From positions 1-10,160 of the forward strand of contig JASBVU010000038.1 in assembly GCA_029960905.1 (NCBI GenBank): 10,160 nt of DNA. The letters are read 5' to 3'. A program made the position numbers and the translations under genes. Positions 1 to 8,188 of the stretch are shown piece after piece (positions within the stretch are counted from its first letter, which is position 1; every line of letters starts with the position of its first letter). This DNA is from Thermoanaerobacterium sp. Its GTDB lineage: Bacteria; Bacillota; Thermoanaerobacteria; Thermoanaerobacterales; Thermoanaerobacteraceae. Under the pieces are notes generated by a model. That model did not search any database. It was not told the DNA's origin and was given only the letters and a program-made list of their open reading frames with translations.

Positions 1-779
1 CTTCCTGATGGCAAATATGATGCTATCATCCTGTCAACATAAGTGTTTATGACTTGGATTGATGTTCCAGTTAGGACAGGCATCGCTAATATGATTACTC
101 TTTTTACACCTTCATCTTTCAAATCCAACACAAATTTGTACTTAAAGCCATATTTATAAAGGACTGGAAGCTGCATAATCACCTGAATGATAGAACCTAC
201 AACAGTTGCAACAGCTACACCATATATGCCGTATTTAGCTCCGTATAAAAGTACCACACCTATTATTATGATGTTGTACGGTATGCCTATCATGGCGGGT
301 ATAGCAAAATGGTCAAGAGACTGCAAAGCGCCTGTTATGATATTTGACACCGCTACAAATATCATGACAGGCATCAAGACCATAGTAAGCTTTAATGTGG
401 CGTAATAAACATCCCCTTTAAAACCTGGCGCCATTATCTTGACTACAATGGGTGCCATGACTACACCTATTGCCGTAAAAATTACTGTCAGTAAAATCAA
501 AACATTTAAAAGGTTGTTTATAAACTCAAAAGCCTTGTCTTTTCCCTTCTTTGCAAGATATTCTGAAAAAAGGGGTATGACTGTAGTACCAATAGATGCA
601 GCAATTGCGGCAAACAAAACCATCGGTATGTTCTGAGCCATGTTGTAAGCATCTACGTATTTTGTAGTGCCAAATTTTGACCCTATGACTACTTCTCTTA
701 AAAAACCGGTTATCTTGCTTATCAATGTTATAAACATCACAAGCCCTGCAGCTTTAGCAGTTTTCTTGACTGTTGACAT
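1..779 (-). CDS. murJ: MurJ/MviN lipid II flippase, N-terminal part (runs off the window)
   Basis: This is the first 259 codons of a polytopic membrane protein of the MurJ (MviN) family, part of the MOP superfamily, which moves lipid II across the cytoplasmic membrane for peptidoglycan synthesis. The protein starts MSTVKKTAKAAG and shows the family's N-terminal signature: SKITGFLREVV near residues 21-31 (R28) and DAYNMAQNIP near 43-52. Hydrophobic segments follow at about 53-70, 90-115, 130-150, 160-180 and 185-205. Full family members have roughly 500 residues, so the C-terminal half lies beyond base 1. The ATG at 777-779 is preceded by GAAGGTG at a workable distance. It lies 16 bases after the fabZ stop, so the two are probably cotranscribed. 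No stop interrupts the frame. The family assignment is firm; a role specifically in lipid II export is inferred from the family. Confidence 0.9.
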   Translation of the reverse strand, partial: MSTVKKTAKAAGLVMFITLISKITGFLREVVIGSKFGTTKYVDAYNMAQNIPMVLFAAIAASIGTTVIPLFSEYLAKKGKDKAFEFINNLLNVLILLTVIFTAIGVVMAPIVVKIMAPGFKGDVYYATLKLTMVLMPVMIFVAVSNIITGALQSLDHFAIPAMIGIPYNIIIIGVVLLYGAKYGIYGVAVATVVGSIIQVIMQLPVLYKYGFKYKFVLDLKDEGVKRVIILAMPVLTGTSIQVINTYVDRMIASYLPSG

Positions 780-795
780 TTAACGCACCTTCACT

Positions 796-1227
796 TTAAT
801 TTTTCTCCCCCAGCATAAACGATATCTCGGCTTCTGCTGCCAAGTCACCATCCACCGTCGCGATGCCTTTCGCCTTTATGAGATTTAATTTTGACGAGAT
901 TATTTCAACTTCAATCCTTAGCTGATCACCGGGCTTCACTACCCTTTTGAATTTACACTTATTGATGCCTGTAAAAAGTCCTATCATGCCATTATTATCT
1001 TTTCCATGCATCACGGTTATTCCACCAAGCTGTGCCATGGCCTCTACAATCAATACACCTGGCATAATAGGATTCCCCGGAAAATGCCCTTGAAAAAAAG
1101 GTTCATTTGCAGAAACATTTTTTATGCCTACGGCTTTTTTATTATCTTCAATCTCCAGCACTTTATCAATCATCAAAAATGGATACCTATGGGGTATGAC
1201 CTCCCTGATTTCTTTATTATCTAGCAT
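796..1227 (-). CDS. fabZ: 3-hydroxyacyl-ACP dehydratase FabZ
   Basis: FabZ dehydrates (3R)-hydroxyacyl-ACP to trans-2-enoyl-ACP in type II fatty-acid elongation in the cytoplasm. The 143-residue product has the usual family length and a single hot-dog fold. It opens with the typical IPHRYPFLMID stretch (11-21). The catalytic region GHFPGNPIMPGVLIVEAMAQ (47-66) contains the expected His (H48) and Glu (E62). The ATG is preceded by AGGAG eight bases upstream. An extended -10 promoter lies about 30 bases upstream (1259-1267). murJ follows after 16 bases, linking membrane lipid and cell-wall precursor functions in one transcript. In B. subtilis fabZ (ywpB) follows flhP directly; here the ABC pair and a rod-binding gene lie between them. 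FabA-type isomerase activity is unlikely given the short length. Confidence 0.96.
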   Translation of the reverse strand: MLDNKEIREVIPHRYPFLMIDKVLEIEDNKKAVGIKNVSANEPFFQGHFPGNPIMPGVLIVEAMAQLGGITVMHGKDNNGMIGLFTGINKCKFKRVVKPGDQLRIEVEIISSKLNLIKAKGIATVDGDLAAEAEISFMLGEKN

Positions 1228-1258
1228 CTAATCCACTCCTATTTTACTTTTTACTATG

Positions 1259-1267
1259 ATTATACCA
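1259..1267 (-). promoter_or_regulatory. Extended -10 promoter for fabZ-murJ
   Basis: Read on the minus strand this is TGGTATAAT, a perfect TATAAT with the TGn extension typical of sigma-A promoters. At 17-base spacing the -35 would be TTTCAT, which is poor, as is common when the -10 is extended. Transcription would start about 25 bases before the fabZ ATG. Confidence 0.65.
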
Positions 1268-1362
1268 CACAGGATGAAAATATGAAAATTGCTCAACAAC
1301 TTAAAATGTTATTTTGATGCGCTTTTTGGTTAATTAATAAAGCATTATAAAATAAATGTTGC

Positions 1363-1387
1363 AAAAATTCACAGATGTGCAATTTTT
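1363..1387. repeat. Imperfect dyad AAAAATTCACA-ga-TGTGcAATTTTT
   Basis: The arms AAAAATTCACA and TGTG(c)AATTTTT are inverted copies, with one extra C and a two-base centre. The centre is too tight for an RNA hairpin loop without fraying, and no T-run follows, so it looks more like a DNA-binding dyad than a terminator. It lies about 100 bases upstream of both the ABC -35 and the fabZ -10. In DNA this AT-rich, such a dyad can arise by chance. Confidence 0.35.
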
Positions 1388-1489
1388 CGGTCAATACTGA
1401 AAACTTACTTAAATTAATTAAAATAAAAGCATATGGAAGTTCATTTCTTATATTTAGCTGCCATAAAGATTAATTTTGATATTTTGAGC

Positions 1490-1517
1490 TTGATACTTTT
1501 TAATATGGTGGTATAAT
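1490..1517 (+). promoter_or_regulatory. Strong sigma-A-type promoter for the ABC exporter pair
   Basis: TTGATA at 1490-1495 and TATAAT at 1512-1517 are separated by 16 bases, and TG at 1509-1510 gives an extended -10 (TGGTATAAT). This is the best match to a vegetative promoter in the window. Transcription would start near 1524, leaving about 73 bases of leader before the first ABC ATG, enough to include the small ORF at 1541. Confidence 0.75.
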
Positions 1518-1540
1518 TCAATAAAGACTGAAAGGAAGTG

Positions 1541-1600
1541 ATGATTTGCTTAAACATTTTTTATAGTTTTAAATATCAAATGGAAGGGATGTATCTATGA
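1541..1600 (+). CDS. Putative 19-codon leader peptide ORF upstream of the ABC exporter
   Basis: An ATG at 1541 opens a 19-codon frame (MICLNIFYSFKYQMEGMYL) whose TGA at 1598-1600 overlaps the ABC ATG at 1597, an ATGA junction typical of translational coupling. Just upstream, AAAGGAAGTGAT (1532-1543) matches the anti-Shine-Dalgarno consensus except at one base. That Shine-Dalgarno is only about two bases from the ATG. Its spacing suits a TTG at 1546 better, which would give a six-residue peptide ending in TAG at 1564-1566. Either frame would be a leader on the ABC mRNA. B. subtilis bmrB is a known leader ORF controlling the similar bmrCD exporter genes, but I see no sequence kinship to it. It could also be a decayed gene start. 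Confidence 0.35.
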   Translation: MICLNIFYSFKYQMEGMYL

Positions 1601-3363
1601 ATAATGTTAAAAAACTTTTCATGTATATGAAACCGCAAAACAGATTTTTCTATGTAAGCATTGCTCTGCTCATCTTAAATATTGTTTTAGGCATGGTAAA
1701 TCCTTATTTGCAAAGACTTCTTGTTGACAATGTCCTCTTAAAAAAGGATACAACATTGCTAATAAAACTTGTAGGCTTAATGATTTCATTATCATTAATT
1801 ACTTCATTGTTCAATTATCTTTTTACATTGCTCGTAGAATTTTCCTCTCAAAAAACCGTATCCTCCATAAGACAAGAGTTGTATAGACATTTGCAAGAGC
1901 TATCTTTTAGTTTTTATGATAAAGCACGAACAGGTGAACTTATGTCGAGGCTTACAGGTGATCTTGAAGGCATTAGGGTTTTTATACCAGGAGGATTTTT
2001 ACAATTTATAAATAGTATCGCGACATTCTTAATAGCACTTATAATATTATTTACCATAAACTATAAATTAACGCTTTTATCATTATGTCTATCTCCATTT
2101 CTTGTATATATTTCCGGTATATTTAATAAAAAGCTAAGAAGTGCTTTTAAGGATATAAGGCAAGAATATGCTGTTTTAAATACAACTATTCAAGAAAATA
2201 TAACTGGCATTAAAGTAGTAAAAGCATTTGTACAGGAATTATCAGAAATAAATAAATTTAAAAACGTCAATAAGGAAAACATGGCAAAAAATATAAAAGT
2301 AGGATATATATCAGGTAAATATGCGCCCATAATGTGGTTCATAGGAGATATAAGTTTTGTAATCCTTATTTGGTTTGGAGGATTTTTGGTTCAACAGCAT
2401 GAAATGTCCCTTGGAGAACTTGTACAATTCAATGGTTATCTTTGGGCAATGATTTGGCCTCTTAGGGCCCTCCCAAATATTTTAAACATGTTTGAGCAAG
2501 CAAATACATCAGGAGAAAGAATTTTTGACCTTCTAAACCAAAAGCCACAAATTAAAAACCCTGAAAATCCAGTTACTGTAGATAAAATTTATGGGAACAT
2601 TGTTTTTGAAAACGTATCTATGAAATATGATGGAGAATACGTGCTTAAAAACATAAACTTAAGTGTTGAAAAGGGTAAAAAACTTGCTATAATGGGAACT
2701 ACAGGTGCAGGAAAAACTTCGCTTGTCAACTTAATTGGCCGCTATTATGATGCTACTGAAGGAAAAATAAAAATTGACGGTATAGATATAAAACAAATAG
2801 ATTTATATAAACTGCGAAGTAGCATTGGAATTGTTATGCAAGATACATTCTTGTTTTCAGACACCATAAAGAATAACATTGCTTTTGGCAAGCCTGATGC
2901 TACTATGGATGAGATAATTGAAGCTGCAAAGGCTGCAGAAGCCCATGACTTTATATTAGAAATGCCAAATGGTTACAACACAATTGTCGGTGAACGGGGT
3001 GTAGGTTTGTCTGGAGGTCAAAAGCAAAGAATATCTCTGGCGCGGGCAATACTTAAAGAACCTTCGATACTTATACTTGATGATGCCACATCAAGTGTAG
3101 ATATGGAGACAGAATCACTCATACAAGAAAATATAAAAAATATAGCCTATGGCAAAACGACATTTATTATAGCCCACAGAATTTCATCAGTAAAAGATGC
3201 TGATGAGATAATCGTGCTCGATAATGGATATATAGTGGAAAGAGGGACACATAAAGAATTATTAAAAAGGAAAGGCATATATTACCACAATTTTAGAGAA
3301 CAATATAGGACTATGATGGGTGAAAAAGCAATGGACGACTTATTGCAGGAGGTGAATGCTTGA
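1597..3363 (+). CDS. Heterodimeric ABC exporter half-transporter, degenerate-Walker-B subunit (BmrC/TM287-like)
   Basis: This 588-residue half-transporter has an N-terminal six-helix exporter domain (about 15-300) and a C-terminal ATP-binding domain (about 335-575). Motifs: Walker A GTTGAGKTS (367-375, K373), Q-loop Q415, canonical signature LSGGQ (471-475), Walker B ILILDD (491-496), D-loop SSVD (499-502) and H-loop H527. The residue after the Walker B aspartate is Asp (D496) instead of catalytic Glu, the hallmark of the degenerate-site subunit in heterodimeric exporters such as BmrC or TM287. The partner gene overlaps its stop by one base. The ATG is preceded by GGAAGGGATG. Export of drugs, lipids or peptides is likely from the family, but the substrate cannot be read from the sequence. 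The pair looks AT-richer by eye than its neighbours. Confidence 0.93.
   Translation: MNNVKKLFMYMKPQNRFFYVSIALLILNIVLGMVNPYLQRLLVDNVLLKKDTTLLIKLVGLMISLSLITSLFNYLFTLLVEFSSQKTVSSIRQELYRHLQELSFSFYDKARTGELMSRLTGDLEGIRVFIPGGFLQFINSIATFLIALIILFTINYKLTLLSLCLSPFLVYISGIFNKKLRSAFKDIRQEYAVLNTTIQENITGIKVVKAFVQELSEINKFKNVNKENMAKNIKVGYISGKYAPIMWFIGDISFVILIWFGGFLVQQHEMSLGELVQFNGYLWAMIWPLRALPNILNMFEQANTSGERIFDLLNQKPQIKNPENPVTVDKIYGNIVFENVSMKYDGEYVLKNINLSVEKGKKLAIMGTTGAGKTSLVNLIGRYYDATEGKIKIDGIDIKQIDLYKLRSSIGIVMQDTFLFSDTIKNNIAFGKPDATMDEIIEAAKAAEAHDFILEMPNGYNTIVGERGVGLSGGQKQRISLARAILKEPSILILDDATSSVDMETESLIQENIKNIAYGKTTFIIAHRISSVKDADEIIVLDNGYIVERGTHKELLKRKGIYYHNFREQYRTMMGEKAMDDLLQEVNA
3347..3354 (+). promoter_or_regulatory. 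Ribosome-binding site that fixes the second ABC start
   Basis: AGGAGGTG lies eight bases before the ATG at 3363, inside the end of the first ABC gene. It supports ATG 3363 over the in-frame TTG one codon earlier (3360). The stop and start share one base (TGATG), so translation of the two subunits is probably coupled. Confidence 0.8.
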
Positions 3364-5141
3364 TGGCTGTCAATAGATACAATGACGATGAAGAATTGGA
3401 AAGGCCTTTTAATTTACATCAATTCTTAAGACTTGTAAAATTCGCTTTGCCATATAAAAAGGAAATACTGGGAGCTGCCTTTTTTGTCCTATTAGTTACA
3501 ATTGGTGGATTGGCTGGACCGTATATATTGAAAGTTGCAATAGATAATTACATAAGCAAAAATGATTTTATAGGTCTTACAAAAATTTCTCTCTTATATA
3601 TTGCAATAACGCTGTCTGTAATGTATTTAAACAGATTTAAAACTTATATTTTATCAAAAACCGGCCAGGAAATAATCTTCAATATGCGTCAAAAATTATT
3701 TGAGCATGTAGAAAGTTTATCATTTAAATTTTTTGATTCCAGACCTGCAGGAAAAATAATGATGCGATTAGTAAATGACATAAATGCCCCTGCAGATCTA
3801 ATAACAAATGGATTTGTGAATATTTTGAGTGATGTTGTGTCGCTGGTTGGAATAATTTTGATAATGTTAAGCATGAATATAAAACTTTCGTTAATAACAT
3901 TTTCCGTCCTTCCAATCCTGATGATAGTCATCAGTGTTTTAAAAAGGAAAATAAGGAAGAGATGGTTCGAAGTCAGACAAAAAACTTCAAATATGAACGC
4001 TTTTTTAAATGAATGTATTCAAGGTATGAAAGTTACACAAGCCTTTGTACAAGAAAAATCAAACGAAGAAAATTTTAATATTTTAAATACCGACATAGTT
4101 AAAACTTGGATGAAAGCTATCAAATTAAATGGTCTATTTGGACCTTTTGTAAATACAACAGGCGCTATAAGCTCCTCCATACTTTTCCTATTCGGAACTA
4201 ATATGTATCTCAAAGGGGAAGTCAGTATTGGCGTAATATTTGCATTTCTAAGTTATATAGGAAGATTTTGGGGACCAATTAACGATATAAGCAATATTTA
4301 CAATCAGTTATTAGTCACTATGGCCTCTATTGAAAGAGTATTTGAGCTTTTTGATCAAAAACCGGATATTATTGATAAAAATGATGCAATAGATCTACCT
4401 CCGATAAAAGGTAATGTAGAGTTCAACAATGTGACATTCTTTTATGAGCCTGAAAAACCGGTTTTAAAAAATGTCAGTTTCAAAGTTAATCCAGGAGAAA
4501 CAATTGCTTTAGTAGGACCTACAGGAGCCGGAAAAAGTACTATTGTAAATTTAATTAGCAGATTTTATGAAGCTGTAGATGGAACAGTTGCCATAGATGG
4601 ATACGATGTAAAGAAAGTTACATTAAACTCTTTAAGATCTCAAATGGGTATAGTTTTACAAGACACATTTATTTTTGCTGGCACAATATACGACAATATT
4701 AAATATGGAAAGCCTGACGCCACATATGAAGAAGTTATAGCAGCAGCTAAAGCAGTACATGCTGATGAATTTATAACTCAATTGAAAGATGGTTATTATA
4801 CACAAGTTAATGAAAGAGGTTCAAGGTTGTCTGTAGGTCAAAGGCAGCTTATATCTTTCGCTCGCACATTGCTTAAAAATCCTGCAATAATAATACTGGA
4901 TGAAGCTACGTCTAGTATAGATACACATACAGAAATACTAGTTCAAATGGCATTGGAAGAGTTATTTAAAGGAAGAACTTCATTTGTAATAGCTCACAGA
5001 CTTTCAACAATAAGAAATGCCGATAGAATCTTTGTAGTAGAAGATGGGAATATTGTTGAAGAAGGGACACATGAAGAACTAATGGCAAGGCATGGTAAAT
5101 ATTATGATCTTCAAGTTTCACAAATTAAATTTGCGGTATAG
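3363..5141 (+). CDS. Heterodimeric ABC exporter half-transporter, catalytic-Glu subunit (BmrD/TM288-like)
   Basis: This 592-residue half-transporter is the partner of the preceding gene. A six-helix exporter domain (about 30-320) is followed by an ATP-binding domain (about 350-580). Motifs: Walker A GPTGAGKST (385-393, K391), Q-loop Q433, signature LSVGQ (489-493), Walker B IIILDE (509-514) with catalytic E514, and H-loop H545. The signature is non-canonical: Val491 replaces the first Gly of LSGGQ. In the head-to-tail dimer this altered signature faces the partner's altered Walker B, so both defects fall on one ATP site, and the other site pairs E514 with a perfect LSGGQ. That matches the known asymmetric exporters. 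The start was chosen at ATG 3363 from AGGAGGTG spacing. A hairpin follows 19 bases after the stop. The substrate is unknown. Confidence 0.93.
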   Translation: MAVNRYNDDEELERPFNLHQFLRLVKFALPYKKEILGAAFFVLLVTIGGLAGPYILKVAIDNYISKNDFIGLTKISLLYIAITLSVMYLNRFKTYILSKTGQEIIFNMRQKLFEHVESLSFKFFDSRPAGKIMMRLVNDINAPADLITNGFVNILSDVVSLVGIILIMLSMNIKLSLITFSVLPILMIVISVLKRKIRKRWFEVRQKTSNMNAFLNECIQGMKVTQAFVQEKSNEENFNILNTDIVKTWMKAIKLNGLFGPFVNTTGAISSSILFLFGTNMYLKGEVSIGVIFAFLSYIGRFWGPINDISNIYNQLLVTMASIERVFELFDQKPDIIDKNDAIDLPPIKGNVEFNNVTFFYEPEKPVLKNVSFKVNPGETIALVGPTGAGKSTIVNLISRFYEAVDGTVAIDGYDVKKVTLNSLRSQMGIVLQDTFIFAGTIYDNIKYGKPDATYEEVIAAAKAVHADEFITQLKDGYYTQVNERGSRLSVGQRQLISFARTLLKNPAIIILDEATSSIDTHTEILVQMALEELFKGRTSFVIAHRLSTIRNADRIFVVEDGNIVEEGTHEELMARHGKYYDLQVSQIKFAV

Positions 5142-5160
5142 CGATTAGGACTTATTAATT

Positions 5161-5191
5161 AAGAAGATGCAGTTCAATGCTGCATCTTCTT
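5161..5191. terminator. Bidirectional hairpin terminator between convergent operons
   Basis: AAGAAGATGCAG (5161-5172) and CTGCATCTTCTT (5180-5191) form a perfect 12-bp stem with a seven-base loop. It lies between the ABC stop (5141) and the stop of the oppositely oriented rod-binding gene (5194). The 3' side is T-rich in both directions but lacks a clean U-tract (TTCTTTGTC on plus, CTTCTTAATT on minus), so termination efficiency may be moderate. Confidence 0.75.
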
Positions 5192-5193
5192 TG

Positions 5194-5535
5194 TCATATC
5201 TTCTTTGACAATTGGTTGTACATTTCATCTGCCAATCCAAGCCCCGAGTTTTGCGCTATTTCCTGTGAATAATTGTCATACATCATTGTAGTAAACACGT
5301 CTGTAGCAAAGTCATCACCAGTTAGCGGATCCTTTGGTATCGTGTTTCTCATCTCAGTAAGCATTTGGTTTACAAATACGGCTTCCAAGTCGATACACGC
5401 CTCTTTCAATTTTTGCTTATCCTTGCTATTTAAAGCATCTTGTATCGCCTTTTGAAAATCACCAGTATTAGTATTGATATTAAGCTGGTTTGCATGATTT
5501 ACTTCATTTATACTGCTTACAGGATCTATGTTCAT
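5194..5535 (-). CDS. FlgJ-type rod-binding protein, single domain
   Basis: This is a 113-residue protein matching the N-terminal rod-binding domain of FlgJ, which helps cap or assemble the flagellar rod. The domain spans about 44-110. Its conserved features are FVNQMLTEMRNT (54-65), a central D/F-rich segment and the closing GLGLADEMYNQL (98-109). The peptidoglycan hydrolase domain of enterobacterial FlgJ is absent, as is common in Firmicutes and other bacteria where a separate enzyme cuts the wall. The first 40 residues are polar and probably flexible. The ATG is preceded by GGAGGAAG. It lies 25 bases after flhP and is the last gene before a terminator, so it is probably cotranscribed with the rod genes. 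Confidence 0.88.
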   Translation of the reverse strand: MNIDPVSSINEVNHANQLNINTNTGDFQKAIQDALNSKDKQKLKEACIDLEAVFVNQMLTEMRNTIPKDPLTGDDFATDVFTTMMYDNYSQEIAQNSGLGLADEMYNQLSKKI

Positions 5536-5560
5536 TTAAAACTTCCTCCAATTGTAAATA

Positions 5561-6361
5561 TTATCTCCTTAAATTGTTGGCAATGCTAAGCATATCGTCT
5601 GCCGCCTGAATGGCCTTTGAGTTTAATTCATAAGCTCTTTGAGCTGCTATCATGTTTACCATCTCATTTACCACTTGCACATTTGAGGTTTCTAAAAAGC
5701 CTTGCCGGACATTTCCCATTCTGCCCTGGAAATCATCTCTTGTGCCGGGATCTCCAGATGCTGCCGTTGCCTCATAAAGGTTATCACCTTTATCCAACAG
5801 TCCATCTGGATTTTGGAAATTGTAGATTCCTAAAGTCGCTACATCCTGCTGCGTCCCATCAGGGTTTTTTACAGATATGACCCCAAGAGGTGATATGGAT
5901 ATATCCTTTTGGGTACTATCAAATGTTATTGGGTTTCCTCCGTCGTCTAAAACAGGATAGCCATCAGCAGTAGTAAGTGTGGCAGTGTTTTGATCTACGC
6001 TTAATTTAAAGCTTCCATCTCTCGTGTAGTATGTATTTCCATCAGGGCCTAATACTGCAAAAAATCCTTCTCCATCTAGTGCTACGTCTAAAGGATTATC
6101 TGTTTCCTGCAGGCTCCCTTCGCTAAAGTCTTTAACGATAGCAGATGGCCTTACACCAACGCCTACCTGCATGTTTACAGGTTTTCCTTGTCCTCCATTT
6201 ACGTCTTCAGTCTGAAGTGTCTGATATATAAGATCCTGAAATTCCGCCCTGTCCCTCTTAAAAGCAGTCGTATTTACATTTGCAAGATTATTTGAAATCA
6301 CATCCACATTAAGCTGCTGTGCATTCATGCCTGATGCAGCAGACCACAATGCTCTTATCAC
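5561..6361 (-). CDS. flhP: Flagellar rod/hook-basal-body protein, FlgG type (FlhP)
   Basis: This 266-residue protein belongs to the flagellar rod/hook family and forms part of the distal rod or hook base. The N-terminal signature SNNLANVNTTAFKRDRAEF (about 23-41) is followed by DLIYQTL, as in FlgG. A middle domain carries LDVALDGEGFFAV and YYTRDGSFKL. The C-terminal heptad region SNVQVVNEMVNMIAAQRAYE (about 227-246) with NSKAIQAADDML packs with the N-terminal helix. The length is typical of FlgG. The start is GTG, with AGAGGTG upstream. It lies 18 bases after flhO. The symbol flhP is chosen from the B. subtilis-like order; flgG would be an equally usual name. No signal peptide is expected because export is by the flagellar type III system. 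Confidence 0.92.
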   Translation of the reverse strand: MIRALWSAASGMNAQQLNVDVISNNLANVNTTAFKRDRAEFQDLIYQTLQTEDVNGGQGKPVNMQVGVGVRPSAIVKDFSEGSLQETDNPLDVALDGEGFFAVLGPDGNTYYTRDGSFKLSVDQNTATLTTADGYPVLDDGGNPITFDSTQKDISISPLGVISVKNPDGTQQDVATLGIYNFQNPDGLLDKGDNLYEATAASGDPGTRDDFQGRMGNVRQGFLETSNVQVVNEMVNMIAAQRAYELNSKAIQAADDMLSIANNLRR

Positions 6362-6379
6362 TTATATCACCTCTTAATA

Positions 6380-7126
6380 TTATACTTTTCCAACTTCATT
6401 TACACTTTTATCAAGTGTTTCATCAAATGCCGATACTGTCTTTTGATTTGCCTCATAAGTCCTCATTGCACTTATCATCGTCACCATCTCATCTACTGGA
6501 TTTACATTTGAACCTTCTAAGTAGCCTTGCTTAACTTTTGAAGTTGCAGGTACAGCTTGTCCACCTGTTGTAAAAAACAGGTTATTGCCTTCTTTTCTAA
6601 GTGTATTGTAATTTGCAAAATCCACAATGTTTAACTTGTCGACAGTTTGTCCATTTACGCTTATGTTTCCAGATTCATCGACGGATATATCCCCATTATT
6701 AAGCTGTATCGGCCCATTTTGTCCTAAAACGTAGTATCCATCCTGCGTCACAAGATATCCACTGCTATTTAAAGTAAACGAACCATCTCTTGTGTACCTA
6801 ATGCCATTTGGCGTACTGACAGTAAAAAATCCTAAACCGTCTATGGCAAAATCCAGCTTTCCATCAGTCTTTTCAATGTCACCTTCAGAGAAATTGGTGT
6901 TAAAGGTCTCAATTAAAACACCGTAATCCATAGTCCCAATATTGCCATTGTAAGGCACATTGTCGCCGCCGTTTCTTGTAACCATATAATCAGGAAAAGC
7001 CATCGTCGTCACAGTATCTTTTTTGTAACCTGTCGTATTTACGTTTGCGATGTTATTTGAAAGCACATCTACGATCTTCTGCTGTGCTATCATTCCTGAT
7101 GACGCTGTGTATAAACCTCTTAGCAT
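6380..7126 (-). CDS. flhO: Flagellar rod/hook-basal-body protein, FlgF/FlgG type (FlhO)
   Basis: This 248-residue rod protein is paralogous to the next gene. It begins MLRGLYTASSGM and carries the family's N-terminal signature SNNIANVNTTGYKKD (about 27-41). The central GLGFFTV and RYTRDGSFTLNS segments and the C-terminal GSNVNPVDEMVTMISAMRTY with its coiled-coil tail are all present. These elements polymerise the rod and are exported by the flagellar type III apparatus. Its position directly after mbl and before a FlgG-type gene matches flhO in B. subtilis; annotation as flgF is the common alternative. The ATG follows AGAAGGTG. Transcription probably comes from the promoter upstream of mbl, since I see no terminator or promoter in the 12-base gap. 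Confidence 0.9.
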   Translation of the reverse strand: MLRGLYTASSGMIAQQKIVDVLSNNIANVNTTGYKKDTVTTMAFPDYMVTRNGGDNVPYNGNIGTMDYGVLIETFNTNFSEGDIEKTDGKLDFAIDGLGFFTVSTPNGIRYTRDGSFTLNSSGYLVTQDGYYVLGQNGPIQLNNGDISVDESGNISVNGQTVDKLNIVDFANYNTLRKEGNNLFFTTGGQAVPATSKVKQGYLEGSNVNPVDEMVTMISAMRTYEANQKTVSAFDETLDKSVNEVGKV

Positions 7127-7138
7127 TGTAACACCTTC

Positions 7139-8165
<1,027 letters not shown>

Positions 8166-8188
8166 CTAAACACACCTTTCTTCTGTTT

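Larger units (their letters stand above)
1228..1596. other. Divergent AT-rich intergenic region between fabZ and the ABC exporter
   Basis: This 369-base gap separates the minus-strand fabZ from the plus-strand ABC genes. It contains an extended -10 promoter facing fabZ (1259-1267), an imperfect dyad (1363-1387), a strong promoter facing the ABC genes (1490-1517) and a 19-codon ORF ending in the ABC start codon (1541-1600). The stretch from about 1300 to 1480 is otherwise AT-rich with no ORF of note, no tRNA-like structure and no recognisable riboswitch. Confidence 0.7.

Noticed and set aside
187..636. Two plus-strand ORFs near the left end
   Set aside because: They are antisense to the murJ reading frame, which is continuous and recognisable over the whole stretch.
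3360..3362. TTG as the start of the second ABC gene
   Set aside because: The ATG one codon later has ideal spacing from AGGAGGTG and a typical TGATG overlap with the preceding stop.
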